Part shown: positions 1 to 10,276 of the stretch, piece after piece
Numbering within the stretch: the first letter of the stretch is position 1
How the letters are laid out: every line of letters begins with the position of its first letter
From: DASQYE01 sp035940775
GTDB taxonomy: Bacteria; Acidobacteriota; Blastocatellia; Pyrinomonadales; Pyrinomonadaceae
Reading direction: 5' to 3'
Assembly: GCA_035940775.1 (NCBI GenBank)
Contig: DASZEN010000057.1
Coordinates: 1 to 64,000, forward strand
Length of the DNA: 64,000 nt
The notes under the pieces: model-generated
The model's database searches: none
Seen by the model: the letters and a program-made list of their open reading frames with translations, nothing else
Told to the model about the DNA's origin: nothing
Translations under genes and position numbers: made by a program

Positions 1-1
1 A

Positions 2-436
2 AAACTGGTCGATTTCAATCCCCGTTCATCCGAAAACCTCTTTTATCTGGCCGAGTCCTATAGGATGCTCGGGCCGCGCGCACCCGAATTGACCGAGAAG
101 GAGCTAACGTCGGGCGCAAAGAGGAAAGCCGCGAAGAAGAGAGAGAAGTACACGCCGGAAGAGGAAGAACGCGAGCTGCTGGCGACCCCGGCCGGGCAGG
201 AAAACTGGAAGACCAATCGACAAAAGGCGGAGCTGCTCTACGTGCAGGCCCTTGAACTGGATGCTTCAAATCCCCTGGTGCATCGCGGGCTCGGCATGCT
301 CTTTGAAAAGTCGCAAAGAAATCGTGAAGCGATACGCGAATACGAGCGCTATCTAGACCTCGCGCCGGATGCGCCCGACAGGGAGAGAATCAAGTATCGC
401 CTTGAGAATCTCAAAAAGCTTGAGCCGCAAGCTTAG
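2..436 (+). CDS. TPR-repeat protein, C-terminal part (truncated by window edge)
   Basis: The frame is open from the first bases of the window, so the start lies upstream. The visible 144 residues contain a Lys/Glu-rich charged stretch followed by a clear tetratricopeptide unit near the end, with the pattern AELLYVQALELDASNPLVHR followed by a second helix pair carrying REAIREYERYLDLAPDAPDR. TPR units are protein-protein interaction scaffolds. The upstream part reads NPRSSENLFYLAESYRMLG, also TPR-like. The function of the whole protein cannot be judged from this fragment. It is followed 36 bases later by a secreted-protein gene on the same strand, so the two may be co-transcribed. Confidence 0.8.
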   Translation, partial: KLVDFNPRSSENLFYLAESYRMLGPRAPELTEKELTSGAKRKAAKKREKYTPEEEERELLATPAGQENWKTNRQKAELLYVQALELDASNPLVHRGLGMLFEKSQRNREAIREYERYLDLAPDAPDRERIKYRLENLKKLEPQA

Positions 437-472
437 GGCCGCTTTTTGTGAATGAGTTTAAAGACGGAGAAT

Positions 473-1171
473 ATGAGAATGAGATTCAAGCCACGTTTTA
501 TTTCGCTGCTGCTCCTCACCCTGCTCTTGACGCAAGGGGGCGCGCGCGCTCAGTATCTACATCCCAAGCTAAGCAATAAACAATCTGTCGTTCGTAACGT
601 CGTCATCCTTCCGCCCAAAGTGGAGATCGTCAAACAGGGCGTGAAGGGGACTGAAAGCATGGTCGAAGAGTCCGAGAAGGTCAGCGCCGCCATCTCCGAG
701 CTGGTCGCGCAGGTTCTGCAAAAGAAAAAAATCAACGTTCTCAATACGCCTTTCGCGAACCTGACGGGCGAAAACGACGCGGAGAAAAAGTATGTCCTGG
801 CCGACATACAGGGGCGCTACGACGCCCTGCTGCCGAAGCTGGTCAATAAGCCGAAGGATGTGAAGAAGGGGCGTTTCTCGCTTGGAGACGAGGTGCTCAG
901 TCTCAACGTGGACAAGAGCGCGGATGCGTTAGTCTTTATTCGCGGGCAGGGAACGAAATTGACCAAGGGCAAGCAGATTTTCTCGATCCTGAATCCCCTC
1001 AGCTTTGCCTTCCCCTACGTCTTTATCACCATCGGCATAGTCGATGCTCACACGGGCGAAGTCCTGGCCTTTGCGAAACCCGTCGCCGTCGGCGATGTCG
1101 TCGGCAAGGAGCAGAAGGTTCTCAATAAACCGATCACAAAGTCCCTGAAAAAGATACCCGAAGCCACTTGA
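473..1171 (+). CDS. Secreted protein of unknown function
   Basis: About 230 residues with a typical Sec signal peptide: two or three Arg/Lys, the hydrophobic run FISLLLLTLLLTQGG, then an Ala-Arg-Ala-Gln cleavage region. There is no lipobox Cys. The mature part is mixed alpha/beta, with a central pattern (VVRNVVILPP, then helices, then DALVFIRGQG and FPYVFITIGIVDAHTGEVLAF) resembling secreted proteins with a CsgG- or LpoB-like alpha/beta fold. That resemblance is only an impression and I assign no family. A GGAG sits 3 bases before the ATG at 473 and 9 bases before a second ATG at 479; either could be the start. It probably shares a transcript with the upstream TPR gene. Confidence 0.7.
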   Translation: MRMRFKPRFISLLLLTLLLTQGGARAQYLHPKLSNKQSVVRNVVILPPKVEIVKQGVKGTESMVEESEKVSAAISELVAQVLQKKKINVLNTPFANLTGENDAEKKYVLADIQGRYDALLPKLVNKPKDVKKGRFSLGDEVLSLNVDKSADALVFIRGQGTKLTKGKQIFSILNPLSFAFPYVFITIGIVDAHTGEVLAFAKPVAVGDVVGKEQKVLNKPITKSLKKIPEAT

Positions 1172-1279
1172 GCCGGAAGGTTTGACCGAGGCGGGCCGCA
1201 CACACGCACACAGAGCGAAGACGGCCCATCGCAGGCAGTAGCGACCGCTCCATCTGCCGAAATTAAATGAATCTCCTGT

Positions 1280-1425
1280 AAAAATGGCTGTGCCAGCTCA
1301 GGTGTAGCGAATCCGGGGGGCGGGTTCGGCTTCCGAGCTGGCACGGGCGGGCATTATCGAAGTTCGGGCCTCGGATGGCTCGTCTTGCGACATGCTGACG
1401 TTTGGCGATCAGCCCATCCTCAACG
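1280..1425 (-). ncRNA. Candidate structured small RNA, unknown family
   Basis: A near-perfect minus-strand promoter fires into a stretch with no plausible gene. The predicted transcript, read 1425 to 1280, folds into two strong elements. The first is a 5' hairpin, roughly GGATGGGCT pairing with AGCCATCC across a CGTC/GACG inner stem. The second is a perfect 10-bp 3' stem, GTGCCAGCTC (1344-1335) with GAGCTGGCAC (1299-1290), followed a few bases later by TTTTT, which could act as a terminator. I could not match it to 6S, SRP, tmRNA or RNase P signatures. It stands back to back with tRNA-Phe. It could instead be the leader of a short unrecognised transcript. Confidence 0.4.
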
Positions 1426-1431
1426 TGGGCC

Positions 1432-1459
1432 ATTATACACTTCTTCTCAAAACTGTCAA
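1432..1459 (-). promoter_or_regulatory. Consensus sigma70-type promoter, leftward
   Basis: On the minus strand TTGACA (1459-1454), a 16-bp spacer and TATAAT (1437-1432) match both consensus hexamers exactly. Transcription should start near 1425 and run left. No protein gene lies on this strand before 452, so the likely product is the structured small RNA described here. Confidence 0.6.
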
Positions 1460-1507
1460 CGCTTTTTTGTGACTAATTCGACAATTTTTGCCTCCCGGCA
1501 TCTGCGG

Positions 1508-1536
1508 TTGACACCGACATGCCATATTTCTATACT
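1508..1536 (+). promoter_or_regulatory. Promoter of tRNA-Phe
   Basis: TTGACA (1508-1513), a 17-bp spacer and TATACT (1531-1536) lie 22 bases before the first base of the tRNA. This is a strong sigma70-type promoter in the expected position for a stable RNA gene. Confidence 0.75.
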
Positions 1537-1558
1537 ACGCGCTCTTCCAGTGAAGCGC

Positions 1559-1631
1559 GGCCAGGTAGCTCAGTTGGTAGAGCGCGGCCCTGAAAAGGCC
1601 GGCGTCGGCGGTTCGATTCCGTCCCTGGCCA
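1559..1631 (+). tRNA. tRNA-Phe (GAA)
   Basis: A complete 73-nt cloverleaf. The acceptor is GGCCAGG paired with CCTGGCC, the D arm is GCTC/GAGC, the anticodon arm CGGCC/GGCCG has loop CTGAAAA (anticodon GAA), the variable loop is GCGTC, and the T arm GGCGG/CCGTC has loop TTCGATT. The discriminator base is A. The 3' CCA is not encoded and must be added by the CCA-adding enzyme. The gene has its own strong promoter and is followed by a purine/pyrimidine inverted repeat that may serve as its terminator. Confidence 0.97.
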
Positions 1632-1635
1632 ACTC

Positions 1636-1717
1636 AAGTTAAAAGCAGAAAGGTAAAGAGCAGAAGCGAGGAGCGTCTTAAGCTTCCTGGCTTCTGCTTT
1701 CTGCCTTTCTGCCTTTG
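1636..1717 (+). repeat. Intergenic inverted repeat (AGCAGAAAGGC type)
   Basis: A purine-rich left arm built on AAAGCAGAAAGGTAAAGAGC and a complementary pyrimidine-rich right arm built on GCTTCTGCTTTCTGCCTTTC are separated by about 20 bases. It lies between tRNA-Phe and the convergent receiver gene and could end transcription from either side. It shares the purine-then-pyrimidine polarity of the other palindromes in the window, but not their sequence. Confidence 0.65.
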
Positions 1718-1723
1718 CCTTCT

Positions 1724-2179
1724 TCAGCGCTGCCAGTAATGCTTGATCTTCTGCCCGAGCATCGGAAAGGGAACGTACTCGGCCTGGCGACCGGCACGCC
1801 GTAGCTCCTCGACCATTCTCATCGCGCCGTCGGCGTTGCGCGTATGCACCATGATGGTCGAGGCGCGCTGCAACTGCGGTTGCGAGGCGAGCCAGAGCGC
1901 GACGGCGTAACCCGTGCGCTCGTCGTCCGTCTCTTCGGAATGATAATGCTCCGGCAGCAGGTCGTGATCCAGAAAGATCGCGTCGTAAAGATTCGCGCTC
2001 AGTAGTTCAAGGGCCGTGGCCGGTGTCTCGGCTATGTCGATTTGATCGCCCTTGAAATGTCTCTTGAACCATTCGTGCCTGCGCCTGTCATCGTCGAGCA
2101 GGAAAACCCTGATCGGGCTGCGCTCTGCGGCAATATTTTCGAGGCCGAGACGCGCCAGCACTCCACGCCATATACTCAT
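1724..2179 (-). CDS. Cyclic-phosphate-processing receiver (cREC) domain protein
   Basis: 151 residues forming one receiver-like alpha/beta domain. An acidic cluster VFLLDDDRRRHEWF is at about residues 25-38, followed by DAIFLDHDL at about 66-74 and IMVHTRNADGAMRM at about 109-122. The FLDHDL and VH(T/S)xN signatures are those of the cREC family, a receiver offshoot thought on comparative-genomic grounds to handle cyclic phosphate or nucleotide-type ligands, not phosphotransfer. The conserved Lys and Thr of classical response regulators are not evident. No histidine kinase or effector gene is adjacent. The start has no Shine-Dalgarno and follows a possible small upstream frame by 3 bases, so translation may be coupled. 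Confidence 0.7.
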   Translation of the reverse strand: MSIWRGVLARLGLENIAAERSPIRVFLLDDDRRRHEWFKRHFKGDQIDIAETPATALELLSANLYDAIFLDHDLLPEHYHSEETDDERTGYAVALWLASQPQLQRASTIMVHTRNADGAMRMVEELRRAGRQAEYVPFPMLGQKIKHYWQR

Positions 2180-2182
2180 TTA

Positions 2183-2380
2183 TTACGGATAGCCCCCCTG
2201 GCCTTTATGATAACCACTTCCGAATCTGTATAGCTCAAGACTGTCGTAGTTCCTCTCAACTATAGCATAGACCCGCCGCTCTCGCCGGTAGCGCGGCGCG
2301 CATCGAACCCTGCTCGCGCGAGCGACGAAATACTTGATGCGGGCGACGATTTTTGCGATACGGAAGAGTTGCTCTTGCAA
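2183..2380 (-). CDS. Possible small basic protein upstream of the receiver gene
   Basis: A 65-residue frame starts at TTG with GAGG six bases upstream and ends 3 bases before the receiver ATG, whose own Shine-Dalgarno is missing. The product is very Arg-rich with a Gly/Tyr-rich tail (RFGSGYHKGQGGYP). I recognise no family. The close spacing would suit translational coupling, but a TTG start and overlap with the divergent promoter of the DnaC-like gene make it doubtful. Confidence 0.25.
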   Translation of the reverse strand: MQEQLFRIAKIVARIKYFVARASRVRCAPRYRRERRVYAIVERNYDSLELYRFGSGYHKGQGGYP

Positions 2381-2402
2381 TCTACGCCTCGAATGCTATA
2401 AT
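2375..2402 (+). promoter_or_regulatory. Promoter of the DnaC-like gene
   Basis: TTGCAA (2375-2380), a 16-bp spacer and a perfect TATAAT (2397-2402). The start should be near 2409, giving a leader of about 125 nt before the ATG at 2536. I saw no other convincing signal in the 2180-2535 intergenic stretch. Confidence 0.55.
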
Positions 2403-2535
2403 CCGCCGCGCCTCTCCCACGAGAGACGCTGGAAGTGATCCAGGGGTGCTCTGCGCAAACGGACACGATCTTCCCCGGCGCGTTCTTTCATTAAGCGGTA
2501 ATCTTCAAATTTGGCGGGCCTCGGCGCGCGTTAAG

Positions 2536-3345
2536 ATGTCTTCGGATAACGCTAAAATTCATCCGCTCTTCAGCGTGCCCGACGCCGCGACGGAAAACTC
2601 TGCGACGACGGATGAGCGTCCGGCCGTGGCCGAGCAGCCGTCCGTCTGCGCTTTCTGTTTCGGCACGGGGATGGAGGTCGTCGCCGGTAAGGGCGCGCGG
2701 CGGTGTCGTTGTCGCACGCGGGAGAATCTGTCGAAGATGCTCGAAGCGGCGCGCATTCCGCGTCGTTACGAGCAATGCTCGCTGCAAAATTTCTTTCCCG
2801 TGCAGGGCAAGTATTACACCATACAGGGCAACGCTTTCAGGTTCGCTTATACGCTCGCGCGCATGTACCCGGCCGTCGATCGCGGGTTGCTCTTAATGGG
2901 GCCCGTGGGCGTCGGCAAGACCCACCTTTCGGTTGCGATCATACGCGACCTGATCGAGAAGAAGGGCATCACATGTCTGTTTTACGAGTTCGGCACGCTC
3001 TTGAAGGAGATTCAGAACTCCTATAACCCAATCTCGCAAACGTCGGAGCTGAAAGTGCTCGCGCCCGTATTCGAGGCTGAAGTGCTCGTTTTGGACGAGC
3101 TTGGCGCGTCGAAGCCGACCGATTGGGTCAGAGACACGATGATGCAGATCATCAATACGCGCTACAATGATAAGAAGCTGACCATCTTTACGACCAACTA
3201 CCTGGACGGGCGGCGCTCGGAGCGCGACGAGACCTTAGAAGACCGCATAGGGGTTCGCCTGCGCTCGCGCCTCTACGAGATGTGCAAGACCATACATATA
3301 GACGGCGAAGATTACAGAAAGAGTTTCGACACGCAGCAACCCTAA
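2536..3345 (+). CDS. DnaC/IstB-like AAA+ ATPase with N-terminal zinc motif
   Basis: 269 residues from the ATG at 2536; the open frame extends upstream, but that part crosses the promoter. An N-terminal Cys motif, CAFCFGTG with CRCR about 15 residues later, looks like a small zinc finger. It is followed by an AAA+ ATPase domain with Walker A GPVGVGKTH and Walker B VLVLDELG, and an Arg-rich end (DRIGVRLRSRLYEM). This layout is that of DnaC- or DnaI-type helicase loaders and IstB-like ATPases. No IS21 transposase is present, so a host replication role is more likely than transposition. A strong terminator follows directly, so the gene is probably monocistronic. Confidence 0.8.
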   Translation: MSSDNAKIHPLFSVPDAATENSATTDERPAVAEQPSVCAFCFGTGMEVVAGKGARRCRCRTRENLSKMLEAARIPRRYEQCSLQNFFPVQGKYYTIQGNAFRFAYTLARMYPAVDRGLLLMGPVGVGKTHLSVAIIRDLIEKKGITCLFYEFGTLLKEIQNSYNPISQTSELKVLAPVFEAEVLVLDELGASKPTDWVRDTMMQIINTRYNDKKLTIFTTNYLDGRRSERDETLEDRIGVRLRSRLYEMCKTIHIDGEDYRKSFDTQQP

Positions 3346-3373
3346 CAGTGAAAGATTTTTATTCGATACTGAG

Positions 3374-3406
3374 GCCGACCTTTAGCTTTGAAGGGTCGGC
3401 TTTTTT
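3374..3406 (+). terminator. Intrinsic terminator after the DnaC-like gene
   Basis: GCCGACC (3374-3380) pairs with GGTCGGC (3394-3400), followed directly by six T (3401-3406). A textbook rho-independent terminator 28 bases after the stop codon. Confidence 0.85.
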
Positions 3407-3475
3407 GCGCGCCGATTTACGGCTTGGGCGCGCGTCAATCGCAGGGCGCGATTCGTGCACCTTCGGCTCCTTATG

Positions 3476-3481
3476 TATAAT
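3476..3481 (+). promoter_or_regulatory. Possible -10 element before carB
   Basis: A perfect TATAAT 62 bases before the carB start, between the upstream terminator and the gene. The matching -35 region is poor, so an activator may be needed or the call may be wrong. I see no attenuator in the short leader. Confidence 0.35.
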
Positions 3482-3543
3482 GGATCGATTCAATCAGCGT
3501 AAAACTTTTTCGTCCCTCGTCTGAAGATGCGATTTGACTGAGC

Positions 3544-6759
<3,216 letters not shown>

Positions 6760-6847
6760 ATAGAGCGGCGCACGCGCGCGCTCTCTCTCTGTGTGTGTCG
6801 TTTCAAGGAGCAGCGCGCGAGCGCTTGTTTGAAGGAGTGAATCGAAG

Positions 6848-7252
6848 ATGGAGATCAATAGCCCGGAGGCCATCGCTCGCATACTGGATGAGTGTCGCAC
6901 CATCGCCGTCGTCGGGCTCTCTTCCAGGCCGTCGCGCGCCTCGAACAGCGTCTCCATGTACATGAGGCAGCAGGGCTACAAGGTCATCCCGGTCAACCCG
7001 AACGAGGAGAAGGTTTTCGGAGAAAAATCGTACCCGTCGCTTTCAGACGTGCCGGGGAAGATAGACCTCGTAGACGTTTTCCGCAGATCGGAGGAGGCGG
7101 GCCGTGTCGTTGACGAGGCGATTAAGGTCGGCGCGAAGGCCGTCTGGTTGCAGGAAGGCGTGATCGACCGGGCGGCCGCCGGGCGCGCGCTCGAAGCGGG
7201 CCTGCTCGTCGTCATGGATCGCTGCTGGCTCAAAGAACACATCAGGAGATAA
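6848..7252 (+). CDS. CoA-binding domain protein (YccU type)
   Basis: 134 residues consisting of a single Rossmann-like CoA-binding domain: TIAVVGLSSRPSRASNSV near the N-terminus, then YKVIPVNPNEEKVFGEKSYP, DLVDVFRRSEE and AVWLQEGV. Small stand-alone proteins of this family resemble the N-terminal part of succinyl-CoA synthetase alpha. They bind CoA, but their function is poorly known. The start has a GGAG eight bases upstream. The next gene begins 7 bases after the stop, so these genes form an operon with the membrane protein and probably the MogA-like gene. Confidence 0.85.
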   Translation: MEINSPEAIARILDECRTIAVVGLSSRPSRASNSVSMYMRQQGYKVIPVNPNEEKVFGEKSYPSLSDVPGKIDLVDVFRRSEEAGRVVDEAIKVGAKAVWLQEGVIDRAAAGRALEAGLLVVMDRCWLKEHIRR

Positions 7253-7259
7253 GCGAGCG

Positions 7260-7715
7260 ATGGAAGCCGAAGAAGGTTTACGCGCGCGGTCGAAGGGCAT
7301 TCGTGCGGAGCCCGGGGCCGCTCGATTCGCATTGCTGATCGTGCTGCTGCACGCGACGGTCGTCGCCTTGCACGCCGCCGCTCACCGCATCCTGAATATC
7401 GAAGCCTCGCCGTCACAGACCCTGTTCATAGTCATCTTTATCATGGCCGCGCCGCTTCTGGCGGGCGCGTTGATCTGGACGGGCGCGCGTGCGGCCGGGG
7501 CCGCCCTGCTCGCGCTTTCGATGGCGGGCGCTCTGCTCTTCGGTCTTTATAACCACTTCATACTGGTCAGCCCCGATCATGTCCTTCATATTTCGGGCGA
7601 CTCCCGCGCCTGGGTGATGATGTTTCAGCTTACCGCCGTGCTGTTGGCGCTAAGCGAAGGAATGGGGGTCGTCGCAGGGCTCCTGACTTTGAAGCGGGGC
7701 CGCGCCGTCCTTTAA
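7260..7715 (+). CDS. Four-helix membrane protein, unknown function
   Basis: 151 residues with a charged N-terminal tail and four predicted transmembrane segments, about residues 22-42, 54-74, 78-100 and 115-140. Between helices 3 and 4 is the loop LVSPDHVLHISGDSRAW, with two His that might bind a ligand. No motif points to a family. It starts 7 bases after the CoA-binding gene and precedes the MogA-like gene by 36 bases. Confidence 0.6.
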   Translation: MEAEEGLRARSKGIRAEPGAARFALLIVLLHATVVALHAAAHRILNIEASPSQTLFIVIFIMAAPLLAGALIWTGARAAGAALLALSMAGALLFGLYNHFILVSPDHVLHISGDSRAWVMMFQLTAVLLALSEGMGVVAGLLTLKRGRAVL

Positions 7716-7751
7716 GCTTCGGCAGACATTGTTTTCAGTGAGCGTGCATTT

Positions 7752-8249
7752 ATGGCGGAAGAGATTCGCGTCGCGGTCGTAACGGTGAGTGACCGTTGCG
7801 CGCGCGGCGAACAGGAGGACATTTCGGGCGCGACGCTCGTAGAGTTGCTTTCGGAGATTGGCGCGCAGGTAGTCGCCAGAGAAATCCTGGCCGACGATCT
7901 CGAACCGCTCGCGGATAAACTGCGCGCTTTGGCGGAGCGCGAGGATGTGAACCTGATTATGACGACGGGCGGGACGGGCTTTGCGCCCCGCGACAATACG
8001 CCGGAGGCGACGCGGGCCGTGATTGAAAAAGAAGCGCCGGGACTCTCAGAAGCGATGCGCAACCGAACACTTGCTCAAACGCCGATGGCCATGATCTCGC
8101 GCGGCGTCTGCGGCATACGCTCCCGTACTCTGATTGTAAATCTGCCGGGCTCGCCCAAAGGCGTCAGCGAAAGCTTCGGGGTCATCCGTCCCGTCCTGCC
8201 GCACGCCATTGCATTGCTCGCGGGCCAGCCCCATAATAAAGCACCTTGA
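7752..8249 (+). CDS. mog: MogA/MoaB-type molybdopterin adenylyltransferase
   Basis: 165 residues, the normal size for a single MoCF-binding domain. Diagnostic stretches are VAVVTVSDRCARGEQEDISG at the start, the glycine-rich LIMTTGGTGFAPRDNTPEAT, and a final LIVNLPGSPKGVSESF. MogA adenylates molybdopterin before metal insertion; MoaB-like proteins share the fold, and sequence alone does not separate the two here. No other cofactor gene is nearby. The nuo promoter begins 11 bases after the stop codon. Confidence 0.88.
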   Translation: MAEEIRVAVVTVSDRCARGEQEDISGATLVELLSEIGAQVVAREILADDLEPLADKLRALAEREDVNLIMTTGGTGFAPRDNTPEATRAVIEKEAPGLSEAMRNRTLAQTPMAMISRGVCGIRSRTLIVNLPGSPKGVSESFGVIRPVLPHAIALLAGQPHNKAP

Positions 8250-8260
8250 AAAGAAATCCT

Positions 8261-8290
8261 TTGACAAGGAACTGAACCGAAGCATAGAAT
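8261..8290 (+). promoter_or_regulatory. Promoter of the nuoA-nuoB unit
   Basis: TTGACA (8261-8266), an 18-bp spacer and TAGAAT (8285-8290), followed by a leader of about 55 nt to the nuoA ATG. It stands between mog and nuoA, so the first two complex I genes have their own start of transcription. Confidence 0.65.
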
Positions 8291-8353
8291 TTTTCCGTTC
8301 AAGCATAATCCGGGCCTTTCAAGCTTTAAGGTAAGCGACGCAGAAGACTACGA

Positions 8354-8785
8354 ATGATACCGAGCGCGATTCTTCTACAGACGTTGGCGAGCCCCGCCGG
8401 GCAGGGAGTCGGCGGGCCCATGACGGCCTACTGGCCCGTAATGATCTTCTTCGTCTTCGCCATCTTCTTTCCCGTGCTGCCGATTGTGCTCGGAAGATTC
8501 CTGCGCCCGAGCGTCTACCACAAAGACAAGATGCGCCCCTACGAGTGCGGCATAGACCCGACGACGGATGCCCACGACCGCTTTACCGTGCGCTACTACA
8601 TCGTCGCCATGCTGTTTCTGATCTTCGACGTGGAGACGATCTTTTTGCTCCCGTGGGCGATCATCTTTATGGGAGATGATTTCTCGTTCACCAAATTCGC
8701 CCTCATCGAGATGTTCGTCTTCATAGGCATCCTGATCGTCGGCTACTATTACGCCTGGCGCAAGGGTGCGCTTGAATGGGCATGA
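8354..8785 (+). CDS. nuoA: NADH-quinone oxidoreductase subunit A
   Basis: 143 residues with three transmembrane helices. The conserved NuoA stretch YECGIDPTTDAHDRFTVRYY lies in the loop after helix 1 and FLIFDVETIFLLPWA marks helix 2. NuoA helps form the quinone chamber at the join of peripheral and membrane arms of complex I. The N-terminus is about 15 residues longer than in E. coli and rich in Gly and Pro. nuoB follows after a 123-bp gap filled entirely by an inverted repeat. Confidence 0.97.
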   Translation: MIPSAILLQTLASPAGQGVGGPMTAYWPVMIFFVFAIFFPVLPIVLGRFLRPSVYHKDKMRPYECGIDPTTDAHDRFTVRYYIVAMLFLIFDVETIFLLPWAIIFMGDDFSFTKFALIEMFVFIGILIVGYYYAWRKGALEWA

Positions 8786-8908
8786 AAGAAGGGATGGAGG
8801 ATGAGGGACGAGGGATGAAAGGGGTTGATCGAATAGCGGATCGAGTCTACGGCTTGATTTAGCTTTTCCTTCATCCCTCATCGCTGCCGCCCTCATCCCT
8901 TCGTTGTT
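8786..8908 (+). repeat. Intercistronic palindrome between nuoA and nuoB
   Basis: The left arm contains AGGATGAGGGACGAGGGATG and the right arm CTTCATCCCTCATCGCTGCC plus CCCTCATCCCTTC, with a loop of about 45 bases. The element begins right after the nuoA stop and its right arm ends 6 bases before the nuoB ATG, which has no other Shine-Dalgarno. The same core (ATGAGGGATGAAAGG) recurs near 16.3, 20.0 and 47.7 kb. Confidence 0.8.
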
Positions 8909-9544
8909 ATGGCTGAGCATCAAGAAGGATTCGTCCTGACGACGGTCGATTCGATCTTCAACGCTTTGCGTCGAACGGTGGGCGCGAAGACGATGGATTT
9001 GGCGGCCCCGGCTGTGAACTGGGCGCGCAAGTCCGCGCTGTGGCCGATGACATTCGGACTGGCCTGTTGCGCCATTGAGATGATCGCGACGGGCGCGGGC
9101 CGCTTCGACATAGACCGCTTCGGCGCGGGCGTCTTTCGCCCGAGCCCCAGACAGAGCGATCTGGTCATCATCGCGGGCACTGTGACTTTGAAGATGGGGC
9201 CGGTCGTGCGCCGCGTCTACGACCAGATGCCGGAGCCCAAGTGGGCCATCGCGATGGGCGCGTGCGCTTCGACGGGCGGCCCCTTCGATTCCTATTCGAC
9301 CATGCAGGGAGTGGATCGCACCATCCCCGTCGATGTGTACATACCGGGCTGCCCGCCGCGCCCCGAGGCTCTGCTCTACGGCCTGATGCGCCTTCAGGAC
9401 ATCATCATGAAAGAAGCGCCCTCGGCCTACATCTTCGAGTCCGACGGAACCGTTCATCGCCAGCGCCAGCTCGAAGGCGACGACGAATTGCAAGAACTCT
9501 CGCCGCTTGACGGCGAGGCCGAGGAGGTTCTCGCGGCGAAGTAG
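8909..9544 (+). CDS. nuoB: NADH-quinone oxidoreductase subunit B
   Basis: 211 residues. NuoB carries cluster N2, the last iron-sulfur cluster before quinone. Its ligands are visible in FGLACCAIEM (tandem Cys), MGACASTGG and PGCPPRPEAL. The C-terminal 45 residues (HRQRQLEGDDELQELSPLDG...) form an acidic extension beyond the usual end. The stop is followed by four more in-frame TAG codons. A terminator-like hairpin lies downstream, so transcription from the nuoA promoter probably ends here and the rest of complex I is transcribed separately from 14.6 kb. Confidence 0.97.
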   Translation: MAEHQEGFVLTTVDSIFNALRRTVGAKTMDLAAPAVNWARKSALWPMTFGLACCAIEMIATGAGRFDIDRFGAGVFRPSPRQSDLVIIAGTVTLKMGPVVRRVYDQMPEPKWAIAMGACASTGGPFDSYSTMQGVDRTIPVDVYIPGCPPRPEALLYGLMRLQDIIMKEAPSAYIFESDGTVHRQRQLEGDDELQELSPLDGEAEEVLAAK

Positions 9545-9608
9545 TAGTAGTAGTAGACGCCGCCCGGAGGCCGCTGGCTCTCCAGGGCCGACCACCAGCT
9601 AATAGATC

Positions 9609-9640
9609 AGAGCCGCCTTTTCGACAAGGGCGGCTCTTTA
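9609..9640. terminator. Bidirectional terminator between nuoB and the phosphatase gene
   Basis: AGAGCCGCC (9609-9617) pairs with GGCGGCTCT (9629-9637). Short T runs flank the stem on both strands. It lies between convergent genes and should serve both. Confidence 0.7.
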
Positions 9641-9649
9641 GTTTGGCTC

Positions 9650-10276
9650 TTAAATTCCGGCTAGGTGGCGCGTGTCGTTGACGGCCTGGACGCGTATGAA
9701 GCCGTCGGCGCGAAGCTCAAAATGGGTGATGCCGCAGTTGGCCGTGGCGATCCAGACGGGGCGCAGTTCCGGGGCGTCGAGCGCGCCCATAAGGTGAAGC
9801 GCCAGAATGCAGATCGTGCCGGTGTGAGAGAAGACGGCGATTGCAGCGCCACGGTGGCGCTCGATGGCGGCGTCCAGTTCGCGCGAGGCGCGGTCGAGCA
9901 TCTGTCGATAGCTCTCGCCGCCCAGGAGCACGTGCTCGAAGTCGCGCCGGATCAGGGCGGCGTATTGCTCGGGGTGCGCGGCCGCCGCCTCCTCAAAGGT
10001 CAAGCCCTCCATGACGCCGACGCTGCGCTCGCGGTAAGCCTCGCGCGTCTGAACCTCAAGGCCCGTCAGACGGGCGAGCGGCAGAGCCGTCTCGACGGCG
10101 CGCGGCAGGTCGCTCGAATAGATCGCGTCCAGAGGTTTGGACGAGAGGGCGAGCGCGGTGGCTTCGGCCTGGCGTCGTCCGCGGGCAGAGAGCGGCGTCG
10201 AGGTGTGCCCGCCGAAACGCCCCTCCGCGTTGCCCTGAGATTGACCGTGCCGTATGAGCAGAACGCGAGTTATCAT
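9650..10276 (-). CDS. Histidine phosphatase family protein
   Basis: 208 residues of the phosphoglycerate-mutase-like superfamily. The catalytic RHGQSQGN motif is at residues 8-15, ARGRRQAEATA and SSDLPRAVETA supply the phosphate pocket, and FSHTGT carries the second catalytic His. This branch includes broad phosphatases and cobalamin-pathway CobC-like enzymes; substrate cannot be decided. It is the last gene of a minus-strand run rpmE, DUF1385, prfA, phosphatase. The 119 bases separating it from prfA contain an inverted repeat, and no Shine-Dalgarno precedes its ATG. Confidence 0.88.
   Translation of the reverse strand: MITRVLLIRHGQSQGNAEGRFGGHTSTPLSARGRRQAEATALALSSKPLDAIYSSDLPRAVETALPLARLTGLEVQTREAYRERSVGVMEGLTFEEAAAAHPEQYAALIRRDFEHVLLGGESYRQMLDRASRELDAAIERHRGAAIAVFSHTGTICILALHLMGALDAPELRPVWIATANCGITHFELRADGFIRVQAVNDTRHLAGI

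Noticed and set aside
2536..3345. The DnaC-like gene as the IstB half of an IS21 element
   Set aside because: There is no IstA transposase or terminal inverted repeat nearby, and an N-terminal Cys motif plus own promoter and terminator suit a host gene.
8375..9595. Long minus-strand frame across nuoA and nuoB
   Set aside because: It reads through both certain genes and the palindrome between them, and has Arg-rich shadow composition.
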